In this document: positions 55,934 through 64,000 of the stretch, one piece after another
Layout of the letters: each line of letters opens with the position of its first letter
Numbering within the stretch: position 1 is the stretch's first letter
Source of the DNA: Lentzea kentuckyensis
GTDB lineage: Bacteria > Actinomycetota > Actinomycetes > Mycobacteriales > Pseudonocardiaceae
Reading direction: 5' to 3'
DNA length: 64,000 nt
Assembly (NCBI RefSeq): GCF_002150765.1
Contig: NZ_MUYM01000016.1
Location: forward strand, 1 to 64,000
Notes under the pieces: generated by a model
Seen by the model: the letters and a program-made list of their open reading frames with translations, nothing else
What the model was told of the DNA's origin: nothing
Databases searched by the model: none
Position numbers and translations under genes: made by a program

Positions 55934-56962
55934 ATGTCCTACCTCGCGGATAGCGCGCGCTACGACCAGATGACGTACCGGCGGACGGGCCGCAGCGGCC
56001 TCAAGCTGCCGGCCATCTCGCTCGGTCTGTGGCACAACTTCGGCGGCGACCGGCCATACGAGTCGGGCCGCGGGATTGCGCGGAGGGCGTTCGACCTCGG
56101 TGTCACGCACTTCGACCTCGCCAACAACTACGGCCCGCCGTACGGCTCGGCCGAGATCACGTTCGGGCAGATCCTGAAGGATGATCTCAGGCCTTACCGG
56201 GACGAGCTCGTCATTTCGACGAAGGCGGGTTACGACATGTGGCCGGGGCCGTACGGGGAGTGGGGCAGCCGGAAGTACCTGCTGAGCTCGCTCGACCAGT
56301 CGCTGACCCGGATGGGCCTCGACTACGTCGACATCTTCTACTCGCACCGGTTCGACCCGGAGACGCCGCTCGAGGAGACGATGGGCGCGCTGGTCAGCGC
56401 GGTGCAGCAGGGCAAGGCGCTGTACGTCGGCATCTCGTCGTACTCGCCGGCCAAGACCCGCGAGGCGGCTCAGCTGCTGAAGAGTGCGGGTGTGCCGCTG
56501 CTGATCCACCAGCCGTCGTACTCGATGCTCAACCGCTGGATCGAGCCGGAGCTGCTGGACACGCTGGAGGAGGTCGGTGCCGGCTGCATCGCTTTCTCGC
56601 CGCTCGCGCAGGGCATGCTGACCGACCGCTACCTCAACGGAATTCCGGAGGGCTCGCGGGCTTCGCAGGGCAAGTCGCTGTCGACCGACCTGCTGAGCGA
56701 GCAGAACCTCGGCCGCATCCGGTCGCTCAACGAGGTCGCCAAGGCGCGCGGGCAGTCACTCGCCCAGCTCGCGCTGACCTGGACGATCCGTGACCCGCGG
56801 GTCACGTCGGCGTTGATCGGCGCCTCGTCGGTCGGGCAGCTGGAGCAGAACCTCGCGGCACTGCAGGCGCCGCCGCTGACCGACGACGAACTAGCTGAGA
56901 TCGACAAATACGCCGTCGAGTCGGGCATCGACCTCTGGGCCACCAGCTCCAACGCCGAGTAG
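55934..56962 (+). CDS. Aldo/keto reductase, YghZ-like
   Basis: This 342-residue NADPH-dependent TIM-barrel reductase has the catalytic tetrad visible as Asp in THFDLANNYG, Tyr in the same loop, Lys in VISTKAGYD and His in DIFYSHRFDPETPLEET. It resembles E. coli YghZ (L-glyceraldehyde-3-phosphate reductase, recalled) in ISLGLWHNFGGDRPYE. ATG 55934 lies only 10 bp from the divergent pseudogene start, leaving no room for separate promoters. A palindromic repeat follows the stop. Confidence 0.92.
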   Translation: MSYLADSARYDQMTYRRTGRSGLKLPAISLGLWHNFGGDRPYESGRGIARRAFDLGVTHFDLANNYGPPYGSAEITFGQILKDDLRPYRDELVISTKAGYDMWPGPYGEWGSRKYLLSSLDQSLTRMGLDYVDIFYSHRFDPETPLEETMGALVSAVQQGKALYVGISSYSPAKTREAAQLLKSAGVPLLIHQPSYSMLNRWIEPELLDTLEEVGAGCIAFSPLAQGMLTDRYLNGIPEGSRASQGKSLSTDLLSEQNLGRIRSLNEVAKARGQSLAQLALTWTIRDPRVTSALIGASSVGQLEQNLAALQAPPLTDDELAEIDKYAVESGIDLWATSSNAE

Positions 56963-56969
56963 CCAAAGT

Positions 56970-57020
56970 GCACGCGGGGAGCTTTCGTTCACTTGGAGCG
57001 CACGGGAGGGCCCCGCGTGC
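56970..57020. repeat. Palindromic intergenic repeat, copy 3 (diverged)
   Basis: 24-base arms (56970-56993 and 56997-57020) around a TGG loop. The left arm is identical to that of copy 1; the right arm has six differences from perfect pairing. It lies between convergent stops, 7 and 2 bases away. Confidence 0.88.
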
Positions 57021-57022
57021 GG

Positions 57023-58441
57023 TCAGCCGAGCAGGTGGCGGGGGAGGCGGATGGTGAAGGTGGTCGAGCCTGGCCGGCTGGTCAGGGTGATGGTGCCGCC
57101 GTGGGCCTGGACGAGGGACTGGACCACGGCGAGGCCCAGGCCGCTGCCGCCGCGCTGGCGGGTTCGCGAGTTGTCCACGCGGTAGAACCTGTCGAAGATG
57201 CGCGCCTGGTCGGCCTCCGGAATACCGGGGCCGGTGTCGCTCACCCGCACCACCGCCCAGCCGTCCGAGGCCGTCACCTGCAGCGACACCGCGGTGCCTG
57301 CCGGGGTGTGCACGGCCGCGTTGGTCAGCAGGTTGTCGAGGACCTGCCGCAACCGGGTCGCGTCCGCGGTCATGGTCACGGTGTCGGCGTCCACCGACAG
57401 CTCGTGCGATGGACGGGCCGCCCGGAACGCGTCGGCCGCGGCCTCGGCGACCATCGCCAGGTCCAGTTCCTCGGGGCGCAGCGGTGGTTCGGACTCCGCG
57501 GAGTCCAAGCGGGCCAGCAACAACAGGTCGTCGAGCAGCACGCTCATCCGTGAGGCCTCCGAGCGCAGCTTCTCCAGGTGCTTCTCGCGTTCGCCCGGTT
57601 CGTTGGCCGCCGCGTACCGGAAGAGGTCCGCGTAGCCGCGCAACGAGGTCAACGGCGTGCGCAGCTCGTGTGAAGCGTCGGCGATGAACCGCCGGAGGCG
57701 TTGTTCTGCGGCGGTTCGAGCGGACAAAGAAGAGTCGATGTGCGCGAGCATGTTGTTGAACGCTTCGCGCAGTTCCTCGACCTCGACGCCGCCGCCCTTG
57801 CCGTCCACGCGCACGGTGAGGTCGGCCGAGTCGGTCAGGTCGTGCGAGGAGATGTCGTGCGCGGTGTCGGCCATGTCCGACAGCGGCTGCATGCCCTTGC
57901 GGATCAGCGCCTGACCACCCACGACCAACGCGACGAGCGCGGCCAGGAACGCGATCACGCCGACCGTGATGAGCTGGGAGATCGTGCCGTCGCGGTCGTG
58001 CATCGGGGCCGCGCTGACCAGGATCCACTCTCCTGGGACGACCTGGCAGGCGCGAATCCGGAACTTGCCCTCGCCACGCAGGTAGTCGGTCTCGAACTCG
58101 TCGGAGGTCAGCGCCTTCTTCGCCAGGGCGTCGAACTCCGCGCGGTCGTCCGGCTGCTGGTCGCCGGGCTGGGGCTGCAGCGCGCCGTTCTCGATCTTGT
58201 AAACGACGGCGAACCAGTCCGGCGGGAGCTTGGTGACCTGGCCGTGGTTCGCGATTTCGTTGGCCGCGCCCGTCTGGCTGATCACCATCTGGTCGTCGAG
58301 GCGGCGGTCGAGGAACGACTGCATCGACGCGACCATGACCCAGCCGATGATCACGAACACGGTCAGCGCGAGCGCGCCGAGGCCCAGCGCCAGGCGGGTG
58401 CCGAGCCGCCATTCGCGGACGGGCTTCACACCGAGCCTCAT
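57023..58441 (-). CDS. Two-component sensor histidine kinase
   Basis: This 472-residue kinase has an N-terminal membrane helix (LALGLGALALTVFVIIGWVMV), an extracytoplasmic sensor of about 130 residues, a second helix (LITVGVIAFLAALVALVVGGQ), HAMP, and HisKA with the phospho-His in FIADASHELRTPLTSLRGY. The HATPase domain has N-box LLTNAAVHTP, G1 VSDTGPGIP and G2 GGSGLGLAVV. ATG 58441 overlaps the response regulator stop by 4 bp. The signal is unknown; the divergent redox operon is a likely target. Confidence 0.95.
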   Translation of the reverse strand: MRLGVKPVREWRLGTRLALGLGALALTVFVIIGWVMVASMQSFLDRRLDDQMVISQTGAANEIANHGQVTKLPPDWFAVVYKIENGALQPQPGDQQPDDRAEFDALAKKALTSDEFETDYLRGEGKFRIRACQVVPGEWILVSAAPMHDRDGTISQLITVGVIAFLAALVALVVGGQALIRKGMQPLSDMADTAHDISSHDLTDSADLTVRVDGKGGGVEVEELREAFNNMLAHIDSSLSARTAAEQRLRRFIADASHELRTPLTSLRGYADLFRYAAANEPGEREKHLEKLRSEASRMSVLLDDLLLLARLDSAESEPPLRPEELDLAMVAEAAADAFRAARPSHELSVDADTVTMTADATRLRQVLDNLLTNAAVHTPAGTAVSLQVTASDGWAVVRVSDTGPGIPEADQARIFDRFYRVDNSRTRQRGGSGLGLAVVQSLVQAHGGTITLTSRPGSTTFTIRLPRHLLG

Positions 58442-59136
58442 TCCGCGGCTCGGCGGAGCACGTACCCCACACCGCGCACGGTGTGGATCAACGGCTCGCG
58501 GCCGTCGTCGAGCTTGCGGCGCAGGTGCGAGATGACCAGCTCGACCACGTTCGAGCGGCCGCCGAAGTCGTACTCCCACACGTGGTCGAGGATCTGCGCC
58601 TTGGTCAGCACGGCCGGTGACCGGCGCATGAGGTACCTGAGCAGCTCGTACTCGGTCGGGGTCAGCGTCGCGAGCTTGCCGCCGCGGCGGACCTCGCGGG
58701 TGTCCTCGTCCATCACCAGGTCGGAGACCTTCAGCACGGACCGCTTCCACGACGGACCCGTCGAGCGGCGCAGCACGGCCCGCAACCGGGCCATCAGCTC
58801 CTCGACCGAGAACGGCTTCACGAGGTAGTCGTCGCCGCCGCGAGTGAGTCCCGCCACACGGTCGGCGGTGCCGTCACGAGCCGTCAGGAACACCACGGGC
58901 ACCATCGCCCCGGCGGCCCGCATTCGATCAAGAACGGTGAATCCGTCCAGGTCAGGAAGCATGAGGTCGAGCACGACGATGTCCGGCTGGAACTCGGCGG
59001 CCTCTCTCAGGGCCTCCTCGCCGTTGAGGGCGGTCGCGGCCTGCCAGCCCTCGTAACGGGCGACCGTCGCGACCAGGTCAGCGATGTGCGGCTCGTCGTC
59101 GACGACGAGCAATCGAACCGAGTTCCCCTTGTCCAC
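58438..59136 (-). CDS. OmpR/PhoB-family response regulator
   Basis: This 232-residue regulator has a receiver domain (acidic pair VVDDEP, phospho-Asp in DIVVLDLMLPD, Thr in FLTARD, Lys in YLVKPFS) and a winged-helix DNA-binding domain (LTPTEYELLRYLM, RSNVVELVISHLRRKL). GTG 59136 begins MDKGNSVRLLVV. It is co-transcribed with the kinase and divergent from the ferric-reductase-like gene (135 bp), where its binding sites probably lie. Confidence 0.94.
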   Translation of the reverse strand: MDKGNSVRLLVVDDEPHIADLVATVARYEGWQAATALNGEEALREAAEFQPDIVVLDLMLPDLDGFTVLDRMRAAGAMVPVVFLTARDGTADRVAGLTRGGDDYLVKPFSVEELMARLRAVLRRSTGPSWKRSVLKVSDLVMDEDTREVRRGGKLATLTPTEYELLRYLMRRSPAVLTKAQILDHVWEYDFGGRSNVVELVISHLRRKLDDGREPLIHTVRGVGYVLRRAAE

Positions 59137-59271
59137 GTGCTCATGGTGCGTCACCTGGTGGCCCGTTCGCTCGATCGACAGGAAGTCGACAGCGCGTGCA
59201 AAGCGGAGCCACAGCTCAGACGCACAGGATCGTGAAAGACCGCCAGTGACCGCCTGACCGAGGAGCCAGCC

Positions 59272-60630
59272 GTGACGACCACCCTGCCGCAGACCGTGCG
59301 ACCGGCTCCGGCCGGCCGTGCGACGCCGCACAAGGTGCTGGCCAAAGCCGGCCTCTACGTGTTCTTGCTGGCCAACGTGGCTTTCGTGACCTACCTGTTC
59401 AACACGGCGGGTGTGGGCTCGAACAAGCTGGTCAACTTCGGCCGGCTGACCGGTCTCTACGGCGCGCTCGCGATGGCGTTCCAGCTGCTGCTGGTCGCCC
59501 GGCTGCCGTGGCTCGACCGCCGGCTGGGCATGGACAAGCTCACCTCGTGGCACCGCTGGGTCGGCTTCACGATCTTCTGGATGCTGATCGGCCACCTGAC
59601 CTTCATCGCGTTCGGCAACGCGGGTGACGACGGCCCGATCGCCGAGGTCATCCGTCAGGCGACCGAGCTGGAGGGCATCCTCCGCGCGCTGGTGGCGTGG
59701 ACGATCATCATGGTCGTCGGCGTGGTCTCGGCCCGCTTCGCGCGGCGCCGGATGGCCTACGAGACCTGGCACTTCATCCACCTGTACACCTACATCGCGA
59801 TCTTCCTGGCGTTCACGCACCAGGTCGCGGTCGGCAGCACGTTCCGCAAGTCCGAGCTCGCGACGGCGTACTGGTGGGGCCTCTGGGCGTTCGCTCTCGG
59901 GTCCGTCCTCATCGGACGGCTGGTGCTCCCGTTCTGGCGCAACTGGCGCCACCAGTTCCACGTCGCAGCCGTGGTGCCCGAGGCGCACAACGTCGTCTCG
60001 GTCTACATCGAGGGCAAGGACCTGGACCAGCTGGGCGCCAAGGCCGGCCAGTTCTTCCTGTGGCGCTTCCTGACCAAGGACCGCTGGTGGCAGGCCAACC
60101 CGTTCTCGCTGTCCGCGGCGCCGAACGGCAAGTACCTGCGGCTCACCGCGAAGGCCCTGGGCACCGGCAGCGCGGACATCCGCAACATCAAGGTGGGCAC
60201 CCGCGTGTTCGCCGAGGGCCCGTACGGCGCCTTCACGACCATGCACCAGACCAAGCAGAACGCGCTCCTCGTCGCGGGCGGTGTCGGCGTCACGCCGATC
60301 CGCGCGCTGCTGGAGGAGATCAAGGGCCACGTCGTGGTGCTCTACCGGGTGACCGACCCGCGCGAAGCCGTGCTGCTGCGTGAGATCGAGGGCCTCGTGC
60401 GGGCCAAGGGCGCGGTGTTGCGCCTGGTCACCGGGTCCTCGAAGACCATCACCGCGAACGGGCCGTTGCTCGGGCCGGAGAACATCGCCGCGCTCGTGCC
60501 GGACGTGCAGGACCGCGACGTGTTCATCTGCGGCCCCAACGGCATGACCGACGCCGTCGTGCGCAGCCTCGACGAACTGGGAGTGCCCAGCAACCAGGTC
60601 CACGCCGAGCGCTTCGCGCTGGCCAACTGA
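59272..60630 (+). CDS. Membrane flavocytochrome, ferric-reductase-like
   Basis: This 452-residue protein has about six membrane helices (residues 25-225) with heme-ligand-type histidines in TSWHRWVGF, LIGHLTF, ETWHFIHLYTY and AFTHQV. It then has a ferredoxin-NADP-reductase-type FAD domain (QFFLWRFL, NPFSLSAAP) and an NAD(P) domain (LLVAGGVGVTPIRALLEEI, FICGPNGM). It moves electrons from NAD(P)H across the membrane. GTG 59272 has AGGAG upstream. With the next two genes it forms a flavin-based electron-transfer unit. Confidence 0.92.
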   Translation: MTTTLPQTVRPAPAGRATPHKVLAKAGLYVFLLANVAFVTYLFNTAGVGSNKLVNFGRLTGLYGALAMAFQLLLVARLPWLDRRLGMDKLTSWHRWVGFTIFWMLIGHLTFIAFGNAGDDGPIAEVIRQATELEGILRALVAWTIIMVVGVVSARFARRRMAYETWHFIHLYTYIAIFLAFTHQVAVGSTFRKSELATAYWWGLWAFALGSVLIGRLVLPFWRNWRHQFHVAAVVPEAHNVVSVYIEGKDLDQLGAKAGQFFLWRFLTKDRWWQANPFSLSAAPNGKYLRLTAKALGTGSADIRNIKVGTRVFAEGPYGAFTTMHQTKQNALLVAGGVGVTPIRALLEEIKGHVVVLYRVTDPREAVLLREIEGLVRAKGAVLRLVTGSSKTITANGPLLGPENIAALVPDVQDRDVFICGPNGMTDAVVRSLDELGVPSNQVHAERFALAN

Positions 60631-60641
60631 GAGGGTTCGAC

Positions 60642-61142
60642 GTGAAGAGGGCAATTCCCGTTCTGGCACTGAGCGTCGCCGGCCTCGTCCCGGTGTGGCT
60701 CTACTCGCCGGGTGCCGCGCACGAGGGTGAGATCAACGAAGCCGCCGCCGCGCCGGAAACCCAGCAACAGCAGCAGAACCAGCAGCAGGCGGCGCCGCAG
60801 ACCACCACTTCCGCGCCCAAGGCGAACGGATCCACGCCGACCACCCAACCGCAACAGCAACAGCAGACCCAGCAGAAGGCTCAGACCCGCACCGTTCCGG
60901 GAACGGCGGTGAACACGTCCGAAGGCACCGTGCAGGTCCAGGTCACCTTCCAGGGCACCAAGATCACCGACGTGAAGGCGTTGCGGGCGCCCAACAGCAA
61001 CCCGACCAGGATGGCGCTGCCGCTGCTGCGCGAGTCGGCCTTGAAGGCGCAGAGCGCGGACATCGACACGGTGTCCGGTGCGACCGCGACCTCCGAGGGC
61101 TACAAGCAGTCGTTGCAGGCCGCGATCGACGGGGCGCAGTAG
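60642..61142 (+). CDS. Secreted FMN-binding domain protein with Gln-rich linker
   Basis: This 166-residue protein has a signal sequence or anchor (AIPVLALSVAGLVPVWLYSPGAA), a Gln/Pro/Thr-rich linker (QQQQQNQQQ, QPQQQQQTQQ) and an FMN-binding domain (residues 82-166). The flavinylation motif DTVSGAT lies near residue 145; its Thr is the site where ApbE attaches FMN. It follows the reductase by 11 bp and precedes apbE by 2 bp, so it is probably the extracytoplasmic electron acceptor. Confidence 0.9.
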   Translation: MKRAIPVLALSVAGLVPVWLYSPGAAHEGEINEAAAAPETQQQQQNQQQAAPQTTTSAPKANGSTPTTQPQQQQQTQQKAQTRTVPGTAVNTSEGTVQVQVTFQGTKITDVKALRAPNSNPTRMALPLLRESALKAQSADIDTVSGATATSEGYKQSLQAAIDGAQ

Positions 61143-61144
61143 TC

Positions 61145-61888
61145 GTGCCGGCCGTGCGGCGCGTCGAGCAGATCATGGGCCTGCCGATCTCGGTGGATCT
61201 CCGTGACGGGGACGACGCACTGGCCGAGCGGGCGTTCGCCTGGTTGCGGGAGGCGGACGCGCGGTTCTCGCCGTTCAAGCCGGACAGCGAGGTTTCCCGG
61301 CTGGACCGGGGTGAGCTCTCCAGGGAAGAGCTCACCCCGGATCTGGTCGAGGTGCTCTCGCTGTGCGACTGGTACGAGCAGTCGACGGGCGGCGCGTTCA
61401 CGGCACAGGTGCCGGGACGCGGGCTCGACCCGTGCGCGGTGGTGAAGGGCTGGGCCGTGCAACGGGCCGCGGACATGCTGCGCGAGGGCGGCGCGACGAC
61501 GTTCTGCGTCAACGCGGGCGGCGATGTCGTGACGGCCGGCGAGCCCGAGCCGGGAAAGCCTTGGCGCGTGGGCGTTCGGCATCCCGATCTCGCCGACCAG
61601 CTCAGCGTGGTGCTCGGCGTGCGGGACGGAGCCGTTGCCACGTCAGCGTTGTACGAACGCGGCCAGCACATCCTGGACGGTCGTACCGGTCTGCCCGTCA
61701 CGGGACTTCTGTCGGTCACGGTTTTCTCCGACGACCTCGCGATCGCCGATACCACTGCCACAGCAGCGTTTGCGCTGGGCAGGGACGGAATCGAGTGGGC
61801 AGCGAGCCAGGAGGACTGCCAGGTTCACATCGTCGACGAAGATCGTCGGGTGTACTCGAGCCCTGGACTTCCGGTACACATCTGTTAA
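61145..61888 (+). CDS. apbE: FAD:protein FMN transferase (ApbE)
   Basis: ApbE attaches FMN covalently to Thr of FMN-binding domains. The 247-residue protein has the conserved ADARFSPFKPDSEVSRL, DPCAVVKGWAVQRAADML, VNAGGDVVTAG and the metal/FAD site ATSALYERGQHILDGRTG. It is shorter than the E. coli protein and has no lipobox, so its export route is unclear; it may act before secretion of its partner. The substrate is most likely the FMN-binding protein encoded 2 bp upstream. Confidence 0.93.
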   Translation: MPAVRRVEQIMGLPISVDLRDGDDALAERAFAWLREADARFSPFKPDSEVSRLDRGELSREELTPDLVEVLSLCDWYEQSTGGAFTAQVPGRGLDPCAVVKGWAVQRAADMLREGGATTFCVNAGGDVVTAGEPEPGKPWRVGVRHPDLADQLSVVLGVRDGAVATSALYERGQHILDGRTGLPVTGLLSVTVFSDDLAIADTTATAAFALGRDGIEWAASQEDCQVHIVDEDRRVYSSPGLPVHIC

Positions 61889-62001
61889 CATGCCCGCCCA
61901 ACGGAGCTTCGACTCCGGGGCACGGATTTCGTTGATCAAGAGCTGGATCGGAGCTCGCGCTCGGGGCAAGACCCGGCCTGCTGTCGACCAACACCTCGTG
62001 C

Positions 62002-62052
62002 GAGACAGCCTGTGGATGCGCGAATTCGGGAGCGCGCCCCACAGGCTGTCTC
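62002..62052. terminator. Bidirectional terminator after apbE
   Basis: Perfect 14-bp outer stem (62002-62015 with 62039-62052) plus an inner 5-bp GCGCG/CGCGC stem. It lies between the convergent apbE and ADP-ribosylglycohydrolase genes. Confidence 0.88.
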
Positions 62053-62062
62053 TGTTTCCGGG

Positions 62063-63097
62063 TCAGGCGTAGCGGTCCTCGTTGAAGTCCACGTTGACCG
62101 CCGAGCAGCCGAGGTCGCGGCCCATGGCGTCGAGGACGTCCACCAGTTCGAGGCCGCTCAGCCAGTCGCGGGGCAGCGCCTCGGTGCCGTGCAGCGCGCC
62201 GAGGATGTTGCCCGTCAACGCCGCCGTGGCGTCGCTGCCGCCGGAGTGGTTCGCCGCGGCGCGCATGGCGTCCACGAACTGCACGGGCTTCGGATGCGTC
62301 AGCACGGTGTAGACCGCTATCGCCAGCGCCTCGGGGCCGGTCCAGCCGCTGCCGAGCCGGTCGACGCGCACGGACGACGAGCCGTCGTGTTCCTCCGCCA
62401 GCACCACGGCGCGCGTCAGCACCGTCGCCGTGTACGTGTCGTCGCGCAGCACCCGGCCGATGACCTGGTCGATCGCCTCGCGCAGCGGCCTGCCCTTCAC
62501 CGCCAGCAGGTGGATCAGCAACGCCAGCGCGCCGCCGGAGACCCAGCCGCCCGTGCCGCCGTGCGTCAACGCCGCGAACCGGCAGCCGAGGTCGTACGCG
62601 ATCGCGGCGGACGGCGCGAAGCCGGCGGGCGCGGTGCGCGTGACGCCGTTGCAGCCGGACGACTCGTTGTGCGGGTTCTCCGGAGTGGACGGTGTCTCCG
62701 CGGCCAGCGCGCGCAGGCACGTCAGACCCGGAGAGCGGCTCTCGTACAGCCGTTCGTCGGCGAGCAGCCCGACCGCGCCGTGTTCCGGGGCCGGTTGCTG
62801 CTGGGTGATCAGCCAGCGCCGGTAGCTGTGCCACACCATCTGCGACGGCTCCCACTCGCCGGTCCGCTTTCCGCGCACCCAGGCGCGGAGGTAGCCGTCG
62901 GCGGTGAAGAGGGTCAGCTGGGTGTCGTCCGTGAAGAGCGCGGGCTTCGGCGGTGCGAGCACACCCTCGGGGCCGTGCTCGCGCTGGATGTCGGCCAGGC
63001 CGAGGTACTGCACAGGCGCGCCCAGCGCATCACCGAGAGCGCCGCCGAGGAGGCACCCGGCGCCGCGGTCAACCACGGAATTCCTGTCTCGCGGCAC
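62063..63097 (-). CDS. ADP-ribosylglycohydrolase-family protein
   Basis: This 344-residue all-helical dinuclear-magnesium hydrolase has CLLGGALGDALGAPVQYL near the N-terminus, metal ligands in FTDDTQLTLF and the C-terminal HSGGSDATAALTGNILGALHG. The family removes ADP-ribose from proteins (DraG/ARH type) or other ADP-ribosyl substrates. GTG 63097 is chosen; GTG 63076 is also possible. No ADP-ribosyltransferase is in the window. It is divergent from the SARP regulator (102 bp). Confidence 0.9.
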   Translation of the reverse strand: MPRDRNSVVDRGAGCLLGGALGDALGAPVQYLGLADIQREHGPEGVLAPPKPALFTDDTQLTLFTADGYLRAWVRGKRTGEWEPSQMVWHSYRRWLITQQQPAPEHGAVGLLADERLYESRSPGLTCLRALAAETPSTPENPHNESSGCNGVTRTAPAGFAPSAAIAYDLGCRFAALTHGGTGGWVSGGALALLIHLLAVKGRPLREAIDQVIGRVLRDDTYTATVLTRAVVLAEEHDGSSSVRVDRLGSGWTGPEALAIAVYTVLTHPKPVQFVDAMRAAANHSGGSDATAALTGNILGALHGTEALPRDWLSGLELVDVLDAMGRDLGCSAVNVDFNEDRYA

Positions 63098-63199
63098 GCG
63101 TGAACAGTAGCGTCCCGCGAACTTCAGCCGTACTTGTATCTGCGACTCGGGCTTGCGCACCTGTTGAAGTGACGAGGTCAGCGCATCTGAAGGAGGGGC

Positions 63200-64000
63200 A
63201 TGCGGAGCAAAACCGGACTTGAGTTCGGCGTGCTCGGTCCACTCCAGGTGCTCGCGGACGGACGGCTGATCCAGCTGGGCCGCCGTGGCATGCGCGGACT
63301 GCTGGCCATGCTGGTCGTCGAGGCGAACCGACCCGTCTCGATCGACCAGATCGTCGACGCGCTGTGGACGGAATCGCCGCCGGCCACCGCGCGGACGATT
63401 GTGCACGGTTACGTGTCAAGGCTGCGCAAGGTGCTGGAGGAGGCCGACCCGTCGGGCTCCGCGACAATCCGCACCACGCCGACCGGATACCAGCTGACCG
63501 TCGACCCGTGGCGTCTCGACCTGCACCGCGCCCGGCAGCTCGTGGCGTCTTCCCGTGGCAAGCCCGCCGCCATCAGGGCGGGCTTGCTGCGCGAGGCGTT
63601 GGGGCTGTGGCGCGGGCCGGTGCTCGCTGACGTACCGGGTGACCCGATGACCTCGGACCTCGAAGAACTTCGGCTGTCGGCGTTGGAGGAACGCATCGAC
63701 GCCGAACTGGAGCTGGGCCGCCACCTGGAGCTCGTGGGCGAGCTGCGCGGCCTGTGCACCGAGTACCCGTTCCGGGAACGGCTGGTCGCGCACAGCATGC
63801 GCGCCCTGTACCGGTCCGGGCAGCGCGCCGACGCTCTTGAGGCCTACCAACGGTTCCAGCGCCGCGCGGTGGACGAGCTCGGCATCGATCCCGGCCCGCA
63901 GCTGCGGTTGCTGCAGGAGCAGGTGCTGCGCGACGACCCCGCGCTGAGCCTGATCGGCCCGGTCGCGTCGCGGCCCGTCGCGCCGCGGGCGGGGATCGTG
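63200..64000 (+). CDS. SARP-family (AfsR-like) transcriptional regulator, truncated by window end
   Basis: The frame is open from ATG 63200 (AGGAGG at 63191-63196) to the window edge, 267 residues seen. The N-terminal OmpR-like winged helix (FGVLGPLQVLADGRLIQLGRR, then PVSIDQIVDALWTESPPATARTIVHGYVSRLRKVL) is followed by the bacterial transcriptional activation domain (residues 105-250, LDLHRARQLV, YRSGQRADALEAYQRFQRRAVDELGIDPGPQL). Such regulators often activate secondary-metabolite clusters. Whether an NB-ARC/TPR part follows cannot be seen. Confidence 0.94.
   Translation, partial: MRSKTGLEFGVLGPLQVLADGRLIQLGRRGMRGLLAMLVVEANRPVSIDQIVDALWTESPPATARTIVHGYVSRLRKVLEEADPSGSATIRTTPTGYQLTVDPWRLDLHRARQLVASSRGKPAAIRAGLLREALGLWRGPVLADVPGDPMTSDLEELRLSALEERIDAELELGRHLELVGELRGLCTEYPFRERLVAHSMRALYRSGQRADALEAYQRFQRRAVDELGIDPGPQLRLLQEQVLRDDPALSLIGPVASRPVAPRAGIV

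Overview
The window is high-GC DNA with GTG and TTG starts, Lsr2, CarD, MhuD-type heme degradation, an EspC-like type VII secretion target and a SARP-type regulator. These point to an actinomycete, most likely Pseudonocardiales (Saccharothrix, Lentzea or Actinosynnema type); this is inferred from gene content, not from a marker gene. The backbone is a housekeeping block that I recall as conserved in Mycobacterium tuberculosis around Rv3579c-Rv3605c. Here it carries many accessory inserts and is broken and inverted in the middle.

Layout. 0-6.4 kb: end of a PrsW-like protease, then DUF2520-panC-panD-coaX, a methyltransferase, lysS and lsr2, closed by a strong terminator. 6.4-11.2 kb: a ferric-siderophore uptake locus (binding protein, two permeases, ATPase, FhuF-like reductase) with an IdeR/DmdR-type iron box at each divergent promoter. 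11.4-14.1 kb: clpC. 14.2-17.2 kb: a compact type VII secretion cassette (YbaB-like, EspC-like, WxG effector-like, possible partner). 17.4-24.4 kb: phosphodiesterase, sirtuin, mhuD, M1 peptidase, hydrolase, 2H phosphoesterase, mutY, carbonic anhydrase and a proline-rich membrane protein.

24.4-35 kb is transport: two LacI regulators, a maltose-type sugar ABC operon without its own ATPase, an HxlR/NmrA-like pair, an MsiK-type shared ATPase behind tandem LacI-type operators, and a ZnuA-ZnuC-ZnuB-type metal uptake operon. 35-38.5 kb: a diguanylate cyclase, an MFS exporter and about 590 bp without a gene. 38.5-48.7 kb: rlmB, cysS, a HAD protein, a TIR-domain protein, DUF6191, a PPOX protein, ispF-ispD, carD, lpqE, doxX and radA. 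disA is absent from its usual place after radA.

48.8-54.3 kb: a trehalose-6-phosphatase/GH15 fusion, otsA and a ThrE-type exporter. Next come tRNA-Thr(UGU), a frameshifted repeat-containing membrane protein gene and an aldo/keto reductase. 57-62 kb: a two-component system divergent from a flavin electron-transfer set (ferric-reductase-like protein, FMN-binding protein, ApbE). The window ends with an ADP-ribosylglycohydrolase and a truncated SARP regulator.

The most notable non-genic signal is a 51-bp palindrome present three times next to gene ends. The best candidates for little-described biology are the type VII cassette, the TIR protein with an unknown C-terminal domain, the OtsB-GH15 fusion and the palindrome family.
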